A stretch of 64,000 bases of DNA from Zizania palustris (lineage: Eukaryota; Streptophyta; Magnoliopsida; Poales; Poaceae). Position numbers and translations under genes: made by a program. The notes beneath the pieces are model-generated. The model was not told the DNA's origin. It searched no databases and saw only the letters and a program-made list of their open reading frames with translations. Within the stretch, counting starts at the first letter, position 1, and each line of letters starts with the position of its first letter. Positions 11,250 through 22,459 of this stretch are shown here, piece by piece. The DNA lies in assembly GCA_019279435.1 (NCBI GenBank), contig JAAALK010000286.1, positions 33,293,712 through 33,357,711 of the forward strand, written 5' to 3'.

Positions 11250-11460
11250 TGACTCAGGTAGACGGGCGGTGAGCGACTACCAGGCAGAGGGGCCCTGGAG
11301 TCGGGTCGGCCCAATACGAGTACATGGGCTAGGAGCGACAAGGGATCCACTAGTCTGTTGACCGGGGTTGACTCAGGTACACGAGCGGCGAGCGATTGCC
11401 GGACTGAGGGAGCCGCAGAATCGGGTCGTCCCAATCCGAGTACCCGGTGCGAAGAAGGTG
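11250..11460 (+). repeat. Duplicated U3 block in S1 LTR
   Basis: Two diverged copies about 119 bp apart, each starting TGACTCAGGTA and continuing through GCGGYGAGCGA and GGGTCG-CCAAT to GAGTAC. The same duplication is in the 3' LTR (about 33553 and 33671), so it predates insertion. TGACTCA is a bZIP-type site; an enhancer role is inference. Confidence 0.65.
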
Positions 11461-11727
11461 GACGCTTTGTCGGTTTCAGTGCAAAACCGATGCCTAATCC
11501 AGACCACTGATACAAGATCGAGCCATCCTGAAGCGAAGCTGTAGCTACTATGAAAGCTCCGTGTTAGGACAAGTTATCTTTATTTAGGATTTTACCATTT
11601 TTCTTTCTAGGCCCATAGTGTGTTAGTCGAGTCTGTACTAAGGGCATTATGGTCTTTTCCATTTTATTTTCAGCATCTGTAAAACCCTAAGGGTATTTTG
11701 GTGTTTTCCCTAGTTTATTGGGCTGCC

Positions 11728-11735
11728 TATAAATA
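11728..11735 (+). promoter_or_regulatory. TATA box of S1 5' LTR
   Basis: TATAAATA in GCCTATAAATAGGGCCCC. The matching place in the 3' LTR (34034-34050) reads CCTACAAATAGGG, so the downstream copy has lost its TATA core. Confidence 0.75.
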
Positions 11736-12504
11736 GGGCCCCAATCCCTAAGGTTAGGGTAACTCATTTCAATTAAAAATCGGAGTTCACTTTACCCTTA
11801 TCTAGATTGATCATCTCCCGTTCTTCCGGTTTCCCTCGCTACCGAGAATTTTTGGAGGGCAGCAGTAGTTGTTTTCTTCTGCTCAGTGATTTCCAGCACT
11901 TATCTTGTTTTAATCGGCTTTTTCCTTCTCTGAAGAACAGGCGGCTGGTTCCCTGGTTTTCTAGATTCAAGCAGCGGCAGTGCTTCACCCGCCGGTGTGT
12001 GGCATAGTGTGTGTCGCTCACGCGTGGGAAGCAGTGCTGATTTGGCTAAGCTCGCGTGAAGCGACGCTCGGCGCTTGCGGCTGTAAGCGGAGGGCTCAGC
12101 GCGTGTGCATGCGGCAGCAACAGTCACAAGGAGGCCGCGGAGGTTGTGGAAGATACACAGCAAGGGCGCAGGCAACCTGTTCGGCAGAATGCAGACACTG
12201 GAGACAACCATGAACAGTAAATTCTTCTTCCTCGATTTGCATGTTGTTGCAGTTTTTGAATACATGTTGAATATCTTGTGATTTATTGCACTGATTATTT
12301 TGAGAAAAATCAATTTACAGCAAGCTTATTATTTAGATTGCACTACATATGTTCAGTGATGTATCTCTATATCTTTAGTGCATCTTGATTCATCCGTGAG
12401 CACATTAAATCATTTACATTTATCTTGTCCAGTTTTATGCCTGTGATGATTAACCTTATGATGCTTGAAATGCCTGTGAGTTGAATGTGTTGTTGATCTG
12501 CCTT

Positions 12505-15500
12505 TGTCATGCCCCAATTCAATAAATCATGACCTTTATTGAAATTCCTTAGAAAATCAATAAAAACAAGACGTTCATCATGCAACCACGTACAATATGA
12601 GCAATCATTCACGGTTCGTAGACCGTATTAGTACAAAAGTGAATAAAGGTGAAGAGAAACTAATAAAACAAAGGGTCCTAGATGAACGCCTTCTTCCAGT
12701 CTCATGCCTTGACTGGGTCGCTACTCTAGACCGTCACCCTCCTCGTAGTAGACTGCCCCTGGTGGTGTAAGTCAATGGGGTGAGTACAATTGTACTCAAC
12801 AAGCCACCGAATGCAATTATAATGCAAGGTAATAACAAGGAAGGTAGTGGCTTCTTTTGTGGGAAAGCAGATTTGTAAAGCATTTAATGTAAGCAGATTA
12901 TTAGTACAGAAAGTTAAACATGTACATGCATCATCTTCTAACTCGAGGGGTACAGTCAGCCCACCCTCTCTCAACAGTCCTTACATGCCATGAATAACAC
13001 AACCATTCATCCATAAGTAAACTAACTGCGAGAGGTCACACAACCCGCCCTTGACCGTGGGATCGACTTTTCGAAAAGATTTATTACTCTGATCAGAGGT
13101 GTACTACTGTACCCACAAGGCACTCATTTCCCGCACACCGTAGTGTGTTAAATGACTCCTGTCACGAGAAGCTCGTGCCAAAACCTTCAGCATGGAACAC
13201 ACCAATTCGATAACACCCGCTTATATGTTTCATATGGTTTCCCAGTCAGTTCGGGCCACACCATACCCCCCCTTGAGCCACGTCGGTACAAGTCACCCGC
13301 AGGTTGCCCTTGCCCCCTCCACTATGGTGTTCCAAGTTGGTACGATCCATACCTCCAGTTAGGACTTACCCACTAGACTTGTGGTTAGTACGGAAGTGCT
13401 TTGTAACAGATCCCGCAGACCGGTCCTTATAGTGCCTCGGGTGTGACCAACCAATTCCTGAGCTTGCACCCGAAACCCACCATACTTATAACATATCCAA
13501 CTCCAACAGAGTCCAGAGATGAGAATAACGGGGAAATTCATATAGTAGAATCCATCTATCTACGACTCATTCTTTTATCCTATAGCAGTTGTGTCGGTAC
13601 ATTGGACACTAGCTAATATAATATTGTAGAGTGACAAGGAGTGTAGGCTCAATAAGCATGGCTTGGGTTTACACACAAGGACTGGGATCTAGTAAATATA
13701 ATGTGTAGGGCTTTGAGATTAGACTAATGCAATATTATCCTATGAGTTATAACGATAATTTATTAAAACATGGGCTCAATGATGATCAAAATAGGGGTTG
13801 TGACTTGCCTTGATTCGCGAACGGTGAAGGTGGAACCTCGGCGTAAGATTCTGGATCTTCGATGGCGACGTAGTCTTCTCGATACGGAAAAGTAAATACG
13901 ACATTCAATAAACAATCCAAAAATCAACCATACAAGCATACATGTTTTTGTTGGTTTAAATAAAGGAGATAGAGCCTTAAATACTATGAAATTCTTACCT
14001 AATCATTTAATATTAATTTTTAAAGAGTTTTCTGAATTTTATAAATTGATATAAGTATTTTTCCTAAGGGGGTTTATATTTTCCCTTTTTAGAGATGAAG
14101 TAAAAAGGTATAAAACAACCTTATTGTTTTTATGGCAGTAAAAATAGTGAAATTAAGTTATTAGGTCTTCTGAAGTTATTATACAAGTTTCTTATGATAT
14201 TTTTATAAAGTGTTGAATTTTTATTATAAGAATCAATTAGTTATCCTAAAAGGGCTTTTGCAATATTATTCAATAGAATAAAGTGGGTAAAATGAATATT
14301 CTATTTCTATTGCATTAAAAAACAGTGAAGTGGAGTCACTATATCATCTGAAATTAATATAAAAATTTTTAAGGGTTTTTCTGAATTATTTAAATGGAAT
14401 ATTAATTACATCCTAAAGGGGACTTTTCTTGATTATTTAATAAGAATATTTTGTGCCAAATAAACATATTGTTTTTATTGTATAAAAGTGAAGAGAATAA
14501 AAAGACAAATTTTCCAAAATTAAAATGGTCAAATTTGGAGTTAATTTGAGCAAGATATGCATTTTTGAAGTTTAAACTATTTTTTGAATTTTTTTAAACC
14601 AGAAACAGTCCCTGGTCCACGGTGAACTGGGTTCACCGTGAACCGTTGACTACGCGCGTTGACCAGTCCAATCTGGACCGTCAGATCCAGATCCGACGGT
14701 TACTGGTGGGGCGGGGCGTTTAAGTGAATCTGGATGGCCCAGATCACCTCATACCCCTTCGCCGGAACGGGTGGCTGAAATCTAATCACTTAAGTGATTT
14801 AATCTCCGCCGTTCGGTCCGTATCGAACGGTCGAGGCGCCATCCGGCACGCGCGTGGCACGGGGGAAGCCGAGGGCTTCGTCCCCGACTCCACCGACGTG
14901 GCGGCGAGTGACCACCAGCGGCGACGATGGCCTAAGGCCCTGGGCGTCGGTGAAAATGGATAGACGGGAGAGATGTGATCCCGGTAGTACCGGCGAAGGC
15001 GGCGATCGGTGGTTGAAGATGACTAGCGGCGAGGAGATGGTGGCGGTGCTTTTCGGGTTGATGGTGGCGACGGTGATCCGGTGGCGGGGAACACGAACAG
15101 AGGCAAGGCCGAGGATGCCCGGGCGACGATGGTTCTGGTGGTGTCGACAGCGAGGGTGGCGGTGGCCCGAGGCGCCGGTGAAGGCTTGCCGGAGCCGAAG
15201 CAGAGGGAAACTCCCGAAAAGGCTGTGGCGGCACTCGGGTAGGCGAGGGCTTAGGCATTGGGGGCGTGGCGGAGTGTGGCGAGTGCAGAGGACCTTTATA
15301 GGGGGTCGCCGGCGGAAAATGGAAGGCTGAGAGGAGGAAACCGAGGAGGGTTTTCAAGTTTTCCCGGCGAACTATTCCTATTGCACGGATCGGCTTCCAA
15401 AGGGATGAAAACGCGTCGATTTTGGGCGGAAGGAGATCGCCGGTGAATAGGGAAGGGGATCCCGCGCTCGGTTTAGCAAATTCGCTCGGTCGGCGGTAGA

Positions 15501-16065
15501 ATAGGAAAGGGGGTCACCGGATTTGGAAAGGGGGGGATTCCATCGGGGAAGACGGAACTGACAGGTGGCCCCCACCTATCAGTGGCCGGGCGCGAGTGAA
15601 AGAGGGGATGACATGCGGGCCTGGCGTGGCAGCGGTAGAGGGGGGTGCGTGTGTCTGCCAAGTGGGCCTGGCGGGGCGTGGCACGGAGGAGAGAGGGAGG
15701 GGAGCACCGACAGGCGGGTCCCTCCTGTTAGTGGCTCGGGCATCGAGCTGGCCTAGGTCGAGGGAGGAAAGGAAGGAGGCGGCCCAACACTATTGAAAAT
15801 GTATTTTCCATTAAATTTAATTCCAGAAATTCAAATATTTGCTTAAGGCTTGAAGCTCTGTTGGAAAAATTTTGTAAAAATTCTCAAAAATATTTCTTGG
15901 CCTCTAGTTTCCATCATAAATTTTCCAGGTTGAGGTTTGAAATATTTCTCCCTGTTTTGCTTTAATTGGGTTCTTTTAGCCTTTTCTTTAATTAAATAAA
16001 TCCTTTTAATCCAGAAAATTTATTTTCCTCATTTGTATTTTATTTTTAATTCTGGGCCTGTTACA
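12505..16065 (-). mobile_element. L4: 3' LTR of G2
   Basis: TGTCATGCCCCAATTC to CCTGTTACA in plus coordinates, 3561 bp. It aligns with L6 throughout. The polypurine tract (16066-16080) adjoins its right end, so in the minus orientation this is the 3' LTR. Confidence 0.92.
15293..15300 (-). promoter_or_regulatory. TATA box of L4
   Basis: TATAAAGG on the minus strand (CCCCCTATAAAGGTCC), same position as in L6 and G1. Confidence 0.6.
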
Positions 16066-16080
16066 ATCCTATCCCCCTTA
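16066..16080 (-). other. G2 polypurine tract
   Basis: The minus strand reads TAAGGGGGATAGGAT directly before TGTAACA of the LTR, the usual plus-strand primer position. It is identical to the G1 tract at 43948-43962. Confidence 0.85.
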
Positions 16081-17397
16081 CAAAGAATCTTGTCCTCGAG
16101 ATTCGAAGCGAACCTCGGGGAAACTAGGGGCGGTGTTTTACGGGTGCTCTGGATTAGGAGAAGGTGTTACATCAGAAATAGGCAAAGTGATCTCCAGAAC
16201 TAGGTTGGTTGAGATCAAATTGGGAATGTCTTCGGTCGTACCTTGGTTTTCTTGGGCGGAGATGTGGTGAACTTGGGTACGTCCCATCGGGCTTGGAACG
16301 GAGGATGACGCCTGCTTGGGGTAGGGGCACATGTTGGAGAATTGACCTTCTTGGCGACAGTTGAAGCATACAATTGGGTTGCCGTGCCTGTCCCTCTTAT
16401 ATCTGGTAGCTTGTACAGGAGCTTTTCCGGATGGTGGCGCTTGGGGTGAAATGCCTGAGCTTGGCCCTCCAAGGGTGATTCGTGGCTCGACAGGGGTTGG
16501 GGCTTGAGTCGGGATCACCGGGCGTGGCTTCTGCATCACTCCTTGCTGCTGGCGGTAGGCGATCATCCTTCGCTTCTTCTGGTCCACCTTGTTTTGTTCG
16601 GTCTCTTGGATAATTGCTTTGTTCACCAATTTCTGAAAATTGGCGAAGTCCCCGGAGACCAACTGAAGGGAGAGCTCGTCCTTCAGGCCCCGAAGAAACT
16701 TAGCTTGGCGGGCGGCATCTGTGCGCACTTCTTCTGGTGCATACCGAGCCAACCGGTTGAATTCGTGCAAGTATTCCACCACGGTCCTGCTCCCTTGGTG
16801 CAGGTCCCGGAATTCCTGCTGCTTCTAGGCTACCACGCCATCCGGAATGTGGGTGGCCCGGAAAGCAGTGGTGAACTCAGCCCATGAAATTTCATGGCCC
16901 TCGGGCTGAGTCTCTCGGAAATTGTCCCACCATTCCACGGCGGGTCCTTGGAGCTGGTGAGCGGCAAATGCCACTCACTCCTGCTCGGAACAAGGTAGAA
17001 GGTCAAGCTTCTTGCCGATGGTTTGAAGACAGTCTCCTGCCTCCATTGGATTGGTGGTACTGGAGAATATGGGTGGCCAGACACACAGGAACTCTGAGAG
17101 TTGAGATACTGGTGTCGGTGCCTGGACGGCGGTGCGGAGGGAAGGCTCGGGTTGCTGTTGATGGAGATGGAACAACTGTGCCTGCTGCTCTTGCATTTGG
17201 TTTTGTTGTTGTTGCATCTGAGTAAGCAGCGTGGCAATCAGTTGGTTTTGGTTCGCCATCATCTCCGCTAGTGTGGTATGATTGGCAACGGGGGCCTGCT
17301 GATGGCCAGTTTCTCCCCACTGAGGCAAGCTGTTCGAGGTGTTTCCGTCGCGCGGGGCTTCAGATCCCTTTTCGTTGGCCATCCTGAAGTTGAAGGG
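16081..17397 (-). pseudogene. G2 gag, broken, fused to 3' noncoding by pol deletion
   Basis: The frame starts at MANEKGSEAPRDG (17389). Next come a Gln-rich stretch (QQQQNQMQEQQAQ), the capsid region (TFSSTTNPMEAGD-like, EWWDNFRE, EYLHEFNRLARYAPEEVRTD) and a zinc knuckle CFNCRQEGQFSNMC. Two in-frame stops interrupt the capsid part (after PCSEQE, and before KQQEFRDL). After the knuckle the sequence matches G1 for about 30 residues, then diverges and stops at 16138. All of pol is missing, so the deletion removed the 3.4 kb from before the protease to near the polypurine tract. Any mobilisation would need Pol from an element such as G1. Confidence 0.85.
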
Positions 17398-17585
17398 TTC
17401 AGAAAGAAGGTGCCAATAATTAGGGGAATCGTTACTGATTTTATTGCCCAAAGTGAGTATTTTGACCTAGTTGCTTACATCTTTTATTTGAATCTCTTAT
17501 TAAATTTTACACTCATGCCTTATATTTTGCCAGAGTGGTACTACAAACAAAAAATCAAAACGAAACAAACAACCGTAATCTATGT

Positions 17586-17771
17586 CTAAGGAAGCTCGGG
17601 GGATGACTCGATCACGGGTTCGGCGGATAGGGTTGGTGCAGGGGTGGTGGAGCTGGAGGACCCGACGGGAGGGACACTGCGGGAGATCTTCTTGGGCCTG
17701 ACTGTAGGGATCCGGAGCGTCTTCCTCTTGGGAGGCGAAAGGGGAGCGACCTCCTCGAGATCCTTCTAGAG
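17586..17771 (-). pseudogene. G2 orf0, C-terminal part
   Basis: Encodes the counterpart of the G1 orf0 C-terminus: a basic Arg/Lys-Pro stretch, a Ser/Pro-rich tail and an ending SSPELP before a TAG at 17586-17588. It is separated from its N-terminal part (21693-22322) by the solo LTR L5. Confidence 0.82.
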
Positions 17772-20700
17772 TGTAACAGCCCCAAAATTAAAAGGAAATA
17801 AAATAAAGGAAAAGTAATATTAAATGAATTTCTGGATTTTGATAATAATAAAAATTCTAAAAGAGCCCTATTAAAGCCAAACAGAGACAAATATTCAAAA
17901 TTTGGACTTGAAAATTTTATGGGATAAACTAGAGGCCAAGAAATATTTTTAAGAATTTTTACAAAATTTTAGCAACAGTGCTTCAAGCCTTAATCAAATA
18001 ATTGTTATTCTGGAATTATTTTAATTGAAAAATGAATTTTAAATCTTAATGGGCCGAAACCCTGAATTCCCCTCCATAAGCCTTTCGGCCCAGCCCAGTC
18101 CTGCCCCTCTCACTGACAGGCGGGGCCAGCCTGTCGGCGCCGACCCCCTCTCTCCTCTCTTCCACGCCTCGGCCGGCCCCACCTGGCAGCCACCAACGCT
18201 CCCTCCCTCTCGCTGCCAGCCGGTCCCGCGCGTCGGCCTCCCGCGTGCGCCCACCCGCTCGCTGCCATCCCGGGCCCGCTAGCCAGCCGCCCCTCGCTCT
18301 CGGACTATGATAGGTGGAGCCCACCTGTCATATCCTTCTTCTCCGAAGGAAAGGGGGGCGATCCCTTTCCATGCCGGCGCCCCCCCTTCCATTTTCGCCG
18401 TCAGCCGCCCGGATCCGCAAGATTGAGCCTCGATCCCCTTCCCCGAACACCGGTGATCCCTTTCCTCCCCTTAGCGACGCGTTTTCGCCCAAATGGAAGC
18501 CAACCCAAGCACATGGAGGGCTCGCCGGCGATAAAAGGAATTCCTCTCGGTTTCCCTAGTAAAACCTTCCAATTTTCACCATCGACTAGCCTATAAGAGC
18601 CCTCGCCACCACCGCAGCCAAGCCACGCCACCGGAGCCCTATTCCGCGCAAACCTGAAGGCCGCCACCCTTTTTTCGGTTTCTCCTCTGTTTGCACTCCG
18701 GCAAGACCTCGCCGTCACTCCAAGCCACCGCCGGGACCGTCGTCGCCCCCACTACCCTGGCCCCACCTCCGTTGGGCCAAATCACTGCCAGAGCGCCTCA
18801 CCGCCGTCGGGCCCGAAGGTTTCCTCCGCCCCTCCTCGCCGCCGACCGCCCCCATTGTCTCGACGTCATCGCCAACGGTACGCCTGAAGTTCCCTCGCTC
18901 TGCTAGTTCCATTTTAGGCCCTAGCCCAGCCGGTTAGCCCTCGCCGCCGCTGGAGCCCTCGCCGTTGCACCGCCGGAGCCGGAGACGAAGACGCCTGTCT
19001 TCCCCGTGCCGCGAGTGTGCCGGACGCCGTCTCGGCCGTTCAATCTGCATCGGATGGCGCAGATTAAATCCCCTCGGGATTTAATCTGGGCCCTCGATCC
19101 TAATTGAACCGGTACGGGCTCATCTGAGCCGTCGGTTTATTTTAAAAACTTTCCCCTCGCGATCACCCGTGGGATCTGGATTGGACGGTCCAGATCCGAT
19201 CGGCCCACGCGCACAGTGCGCGGGTCCATGGTGGACCTGGCTCACCGTGGACCCGCACCTGTTTCTGGTTTTAAATAAAATTCAGGAAAATGGTTTAAAC
19301 TTCAAAAAATCATATCTTGCTCAAATTAACTCCAAATTTCACCATTTTGATTCTGGAAAATTTGTCTTTTTATCCTCTACACTTCTATGCAATAAAAACA
19401 ATATGTTTATTTGGCGCATAATAATCTTATTAAATAATAAAGAAAAGTCCCCTTTAGGAGGAAAATCATATTTCAATTAAATAATTCAGAAAAACTCTTA
19501 AAAATTTATAAACTAATTTCAGAAGATATAATGGCTCCATTTCACTGTTATTAATACAATAAAAATGGAATGACCATTTTGTCCATGACATTTTATTAAA
19601 TAACATTCCTAAGACCCCTTTAGGATTTAATTATTATTTTATTCAGAAAAACTCTTAAAAATTTATATATTAATTTTAGATGAAATATTGACTCCAGTAC
19701 ACTGTTTATAAGCCAATAAAAATATAATAATTCATTTTGCTCATTTTAATTTATTAAACAACATTTCCAAGGCCCTTTAAGATAAAATGATTAACTCATA
19801 TAATAGAAATGTAACATTTTACAAAAATCATGGAAACTTATATAATATATTCAGAGGACTTAATGACTTTATTCCACTTAGACAAAAAAGATAGAATATT
19901 CATTTTGCCCACTTTGTTCTATTAAATCATATTACAAAAAGCCCTTTTAGGATATTTAATTAATTCATATAGTAAAGATCCATACTTTATGAAATTATCT
20001 TAAAGCTATATAACAAACTTCAGAAGACTTAATAATTTAAAGTCACTATTTTTGATACCATAAAAACATCAAGGCTAAAGGGGAAATAAAAACCCCTAGG
20101 AAAAATAAATTACATCAAGTCATAAATTCAAAAATCTCATTAGGAATCAATCTTAAATATTTAAGTAAGAATTCCCTAGAATTTAAGACTCTATCTCCTT
20201 TACTTAATCTAACAAAACATGTATGTTAGTATGGTTGATTGGTTTTGGATTGTTTATTGAATGTTTTATTTACTTTTCTGTATCGAGAAGACTACGAGTT
20301 CATCGTCGAAGATCCGGAGTTCTATTCGAAGGTTCCACCTTCACCATTCACGGATCAAGGCAAGTCATCGACCACCCCTATGGAAACAGTTGATCATCAT
20401 TGAGCCCATGTTTTAATAAACTATCGCTATAACTCATAGGTTAATATTGCATTAGTCAAATATCAAGCCTTACTCTTATATTTATTAGATCACCGTCCTT
20501 GTGTGCAAACCCAAGCCATGCTTATTGAGCCTTAACTCCTTGTCACTCTACAAATATTATATTAGCTAGTGCCCAATGTACCGGCACAACTGCTATAGGA
20601 TAAAAATAATGAGTCGTAGATAGATGGATTCTGGTATATGAAATACCCCGTTATTCTTGTCTCTGGACTCAGTTGGAGTTGGGTATGTTATAAGCATGGT

Positions 20701-21687
20701 GGGTTCCGGGTGCAAGCTCGGAAACTGGTTGGTCACACCCGGGGCACTATAAGGACCGGTCTGCGGGATCTGTTGCAAAGCACTTCCGTACCAACCACAA
20801 GTCTAATGGGTAAGTCCTAACTGGAAGTATGGAACACTCCGTCTCTCGGCACCATAGTAGAGGGGGCAAGGGGCAAGCCTGCAGGCGACTTGTACCAAAG
20901 GAGGCTCAAGGGGGGGTATGGTGGGGCACCGACGCGTCGGGACACCATATGAAACTTATAAGAGGGTGTTGTTGAGTCGGGGAGGACTATATGGAAGGTT
21001 TTGGCACGAGTTCCCGTGAAATGGGTCATCTCGTTACACTTTGGTGTAGGTGATGAGTGCGTGCCTTGTGGGTACAGTGGTACATCTCTGATCAGAGTAA
21101 AAATCAATCTTTTCGAAAAGCCGAGCCCACGGTCAAGGGCGGGTTGTGTGACTACTCGCAGTTAGTTTACAATTGTTTGAATGATTGAGTTATTCATGGC
21201 ATGTAAGGACTGTTGTGCGAGGAGGTAAAACGTACTCCTCGAGTTAGATGATGTTGATGATGCATACACATGTTAACGTTTCAGTACTAATAAATTGTTC
21301 ACATTAAATCGCTTTACAAATTTCTCACTTCCGCAAAAATTAGCCACTATCTCCCTTGTTACTACCTTGCATTATATTTGCATTCGGTGGCTTGCTGAGT
21401 ACGTATGTACTCACCCCCGTTGACTTACACCACCAGAGCACGTCTACTACGAGGAGGATGAAGGTCTGGAGTAGCGATCCAGTCAAGGCGAGACTAGAAG
21501 GAGGCGTTCATCTAGGACCCTTTATTTTATTAGTTTCTCTTCACCTTTAATCACTTTTGTACTAATACGGTCTATGAACCGTGAATGATTGCTCGTATTG
21601 TATGTGGTCACATGATGAACGTCTTGGTTTATTGATTTTCTATGGAATTTCAATAAAAGTCCTGATTTATTAAATCGGGGCACGACA
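17772..21687 (+). mobile_element. L5: solo Tekay-type LTR inside G2 orf0
   Basis: It runs from TGTAACAGCCCC to GGGGCACGACA, 3916 bp, in plus orientation. The perfect 5-bp target duplication TAGAG flanks it (17767-17771 and 21688-21692), and the split orf0 joins up across it. No internal sequence is present, so it is a solo LTR left by recombination between the two LTRs of a full element. It is longer than L4/L6 and belongs to a related subfamily. Confidence 0.95.
18592..18599 (+). promoter_or_regulatory. TATA box of L5
   Basis: TATAAGAG in AGCCTATAAGAGCCCTC, in the position conserved among these LTRs. Confidence 0.55.
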
Positions 21688-21692
21688 TAGAG

Positions 21693-22322
21693 CTCCTGGA
21701 TCTGACGGCGTAGCTGTGCGGGGACGGCGGCGCCTTGGCGTAGGAGCTCGTTCTGATGCCTCAACTCCACCTCGGTGATCAGGTGATGGTTCTGCTGAAC
21801 CTGGCGACGAAGATCGGTGTTCTCGTGGTTCAGGTTCTCCGACGAGTGGCGGTAGAAGTCGATGGTGTCGTGCTGGCTATCTGCGTCGAGGACGGCCTCC
21901 GTGTGAAGATTGTCCATGGCCTCCAACAATCTCATGGTGCGGGCGATGGCGGAGTTGTGCTGGGTGAGGGAGCTGATGTAGATGTTGCGGTGACTCCCCG
22001 GTGTGCGCATAGGCATGAAGCGGTGGACGGTGTCATGGAGCTATCGGTCGTAGACCAACATGAGCTCAGCGAGGGCCTAAAGAGCGGCGCGCTGGCTGGC
22101 CACCACGAAGGAAGGTCCTCCGACTCCATGGGTGTAGAATGGAGGCTGCGTGGGGGAGGGGCAGATGATGACTGTGACCTCACAGTAGCTCTCGTTCGCA
22201 TCGGGAAAGATCCCGTGGAACGTGGGCTCATGCACGAAGCCGAGGAAGTCGACGAGCATGCGAAGCTCGCGGACGAATCCAGCCTCATCGTGGAGAGTTC
22301 CACTCATGGTATGGACCGACAT
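21693..22322 (-). pseudogene. G2 orf0, N-terminal part
   Basis: Starts MSVHTMSGTLHDEAGF and matches G1 orf0 closely (FHGIFPDANESYCEVTVII, PPFYTHGVGGPSFVVASQ), then the coiled-coil segment. Stops interrupt it at about 22077 and again nearby, and L5 cuts it at 21692. It is dead, but its retention next to gag in a pol-less element shows that orf0 belongs to the family and is not specific to G1. Confidence 0.85.
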
Positions 22323-22442
22323 CTACAAAAGAGAGGAAATTTTTGTGAAAACTTCAGAAGATGAGAGGGTAAGTAGTTTTGTAAGAAAATATGGTTAATA
22401 TAAGTCATAGGGTCAGGTCTGTTTGGCTACCTACAGTCAAGT

Positions 22443-22459
22443 TGGCTCTGATACCATCT
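22443..22459 (-). other. G2 primer-binding site (initiator Met tRNA)
   Basis: The minus strand reads AGATGGTATCAGAGCC immediately after the LTR end. TGGTATCAGAGC is the standard initiator-tRNA-Met primer site of plant LTR elements. Confidence 0.9.

Larger units (their letters stand above)
11142..12504 (+). mobile_element. S1 5' LTR, first part (Sirevirus-like copia)
   Basis: The first 650 bp or so match 33446-34099 in the same orientation, which makes these the two LTRs flanking the copia genes at 26204-32046. The LTR is interrupted at 12505 by element G2 and resumes at 26018. Total LTR length without G2 is about 1.55 kb. U3 carries a duplicated block (TGACTCAGGTA near 11250 and again at 11369) and a TATA box at 11728. 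The part after 11790 has no counterpart at the 3' side because the 3' LTR is truncated. Confidence 0.8.

Noticed and set aside
21756..22364. 202-codon plus-strand ORF in the G2 internal region
   Set aside because: Antisense to the orf0 remnant; the same antisense frame appears opposite G1 orf0.
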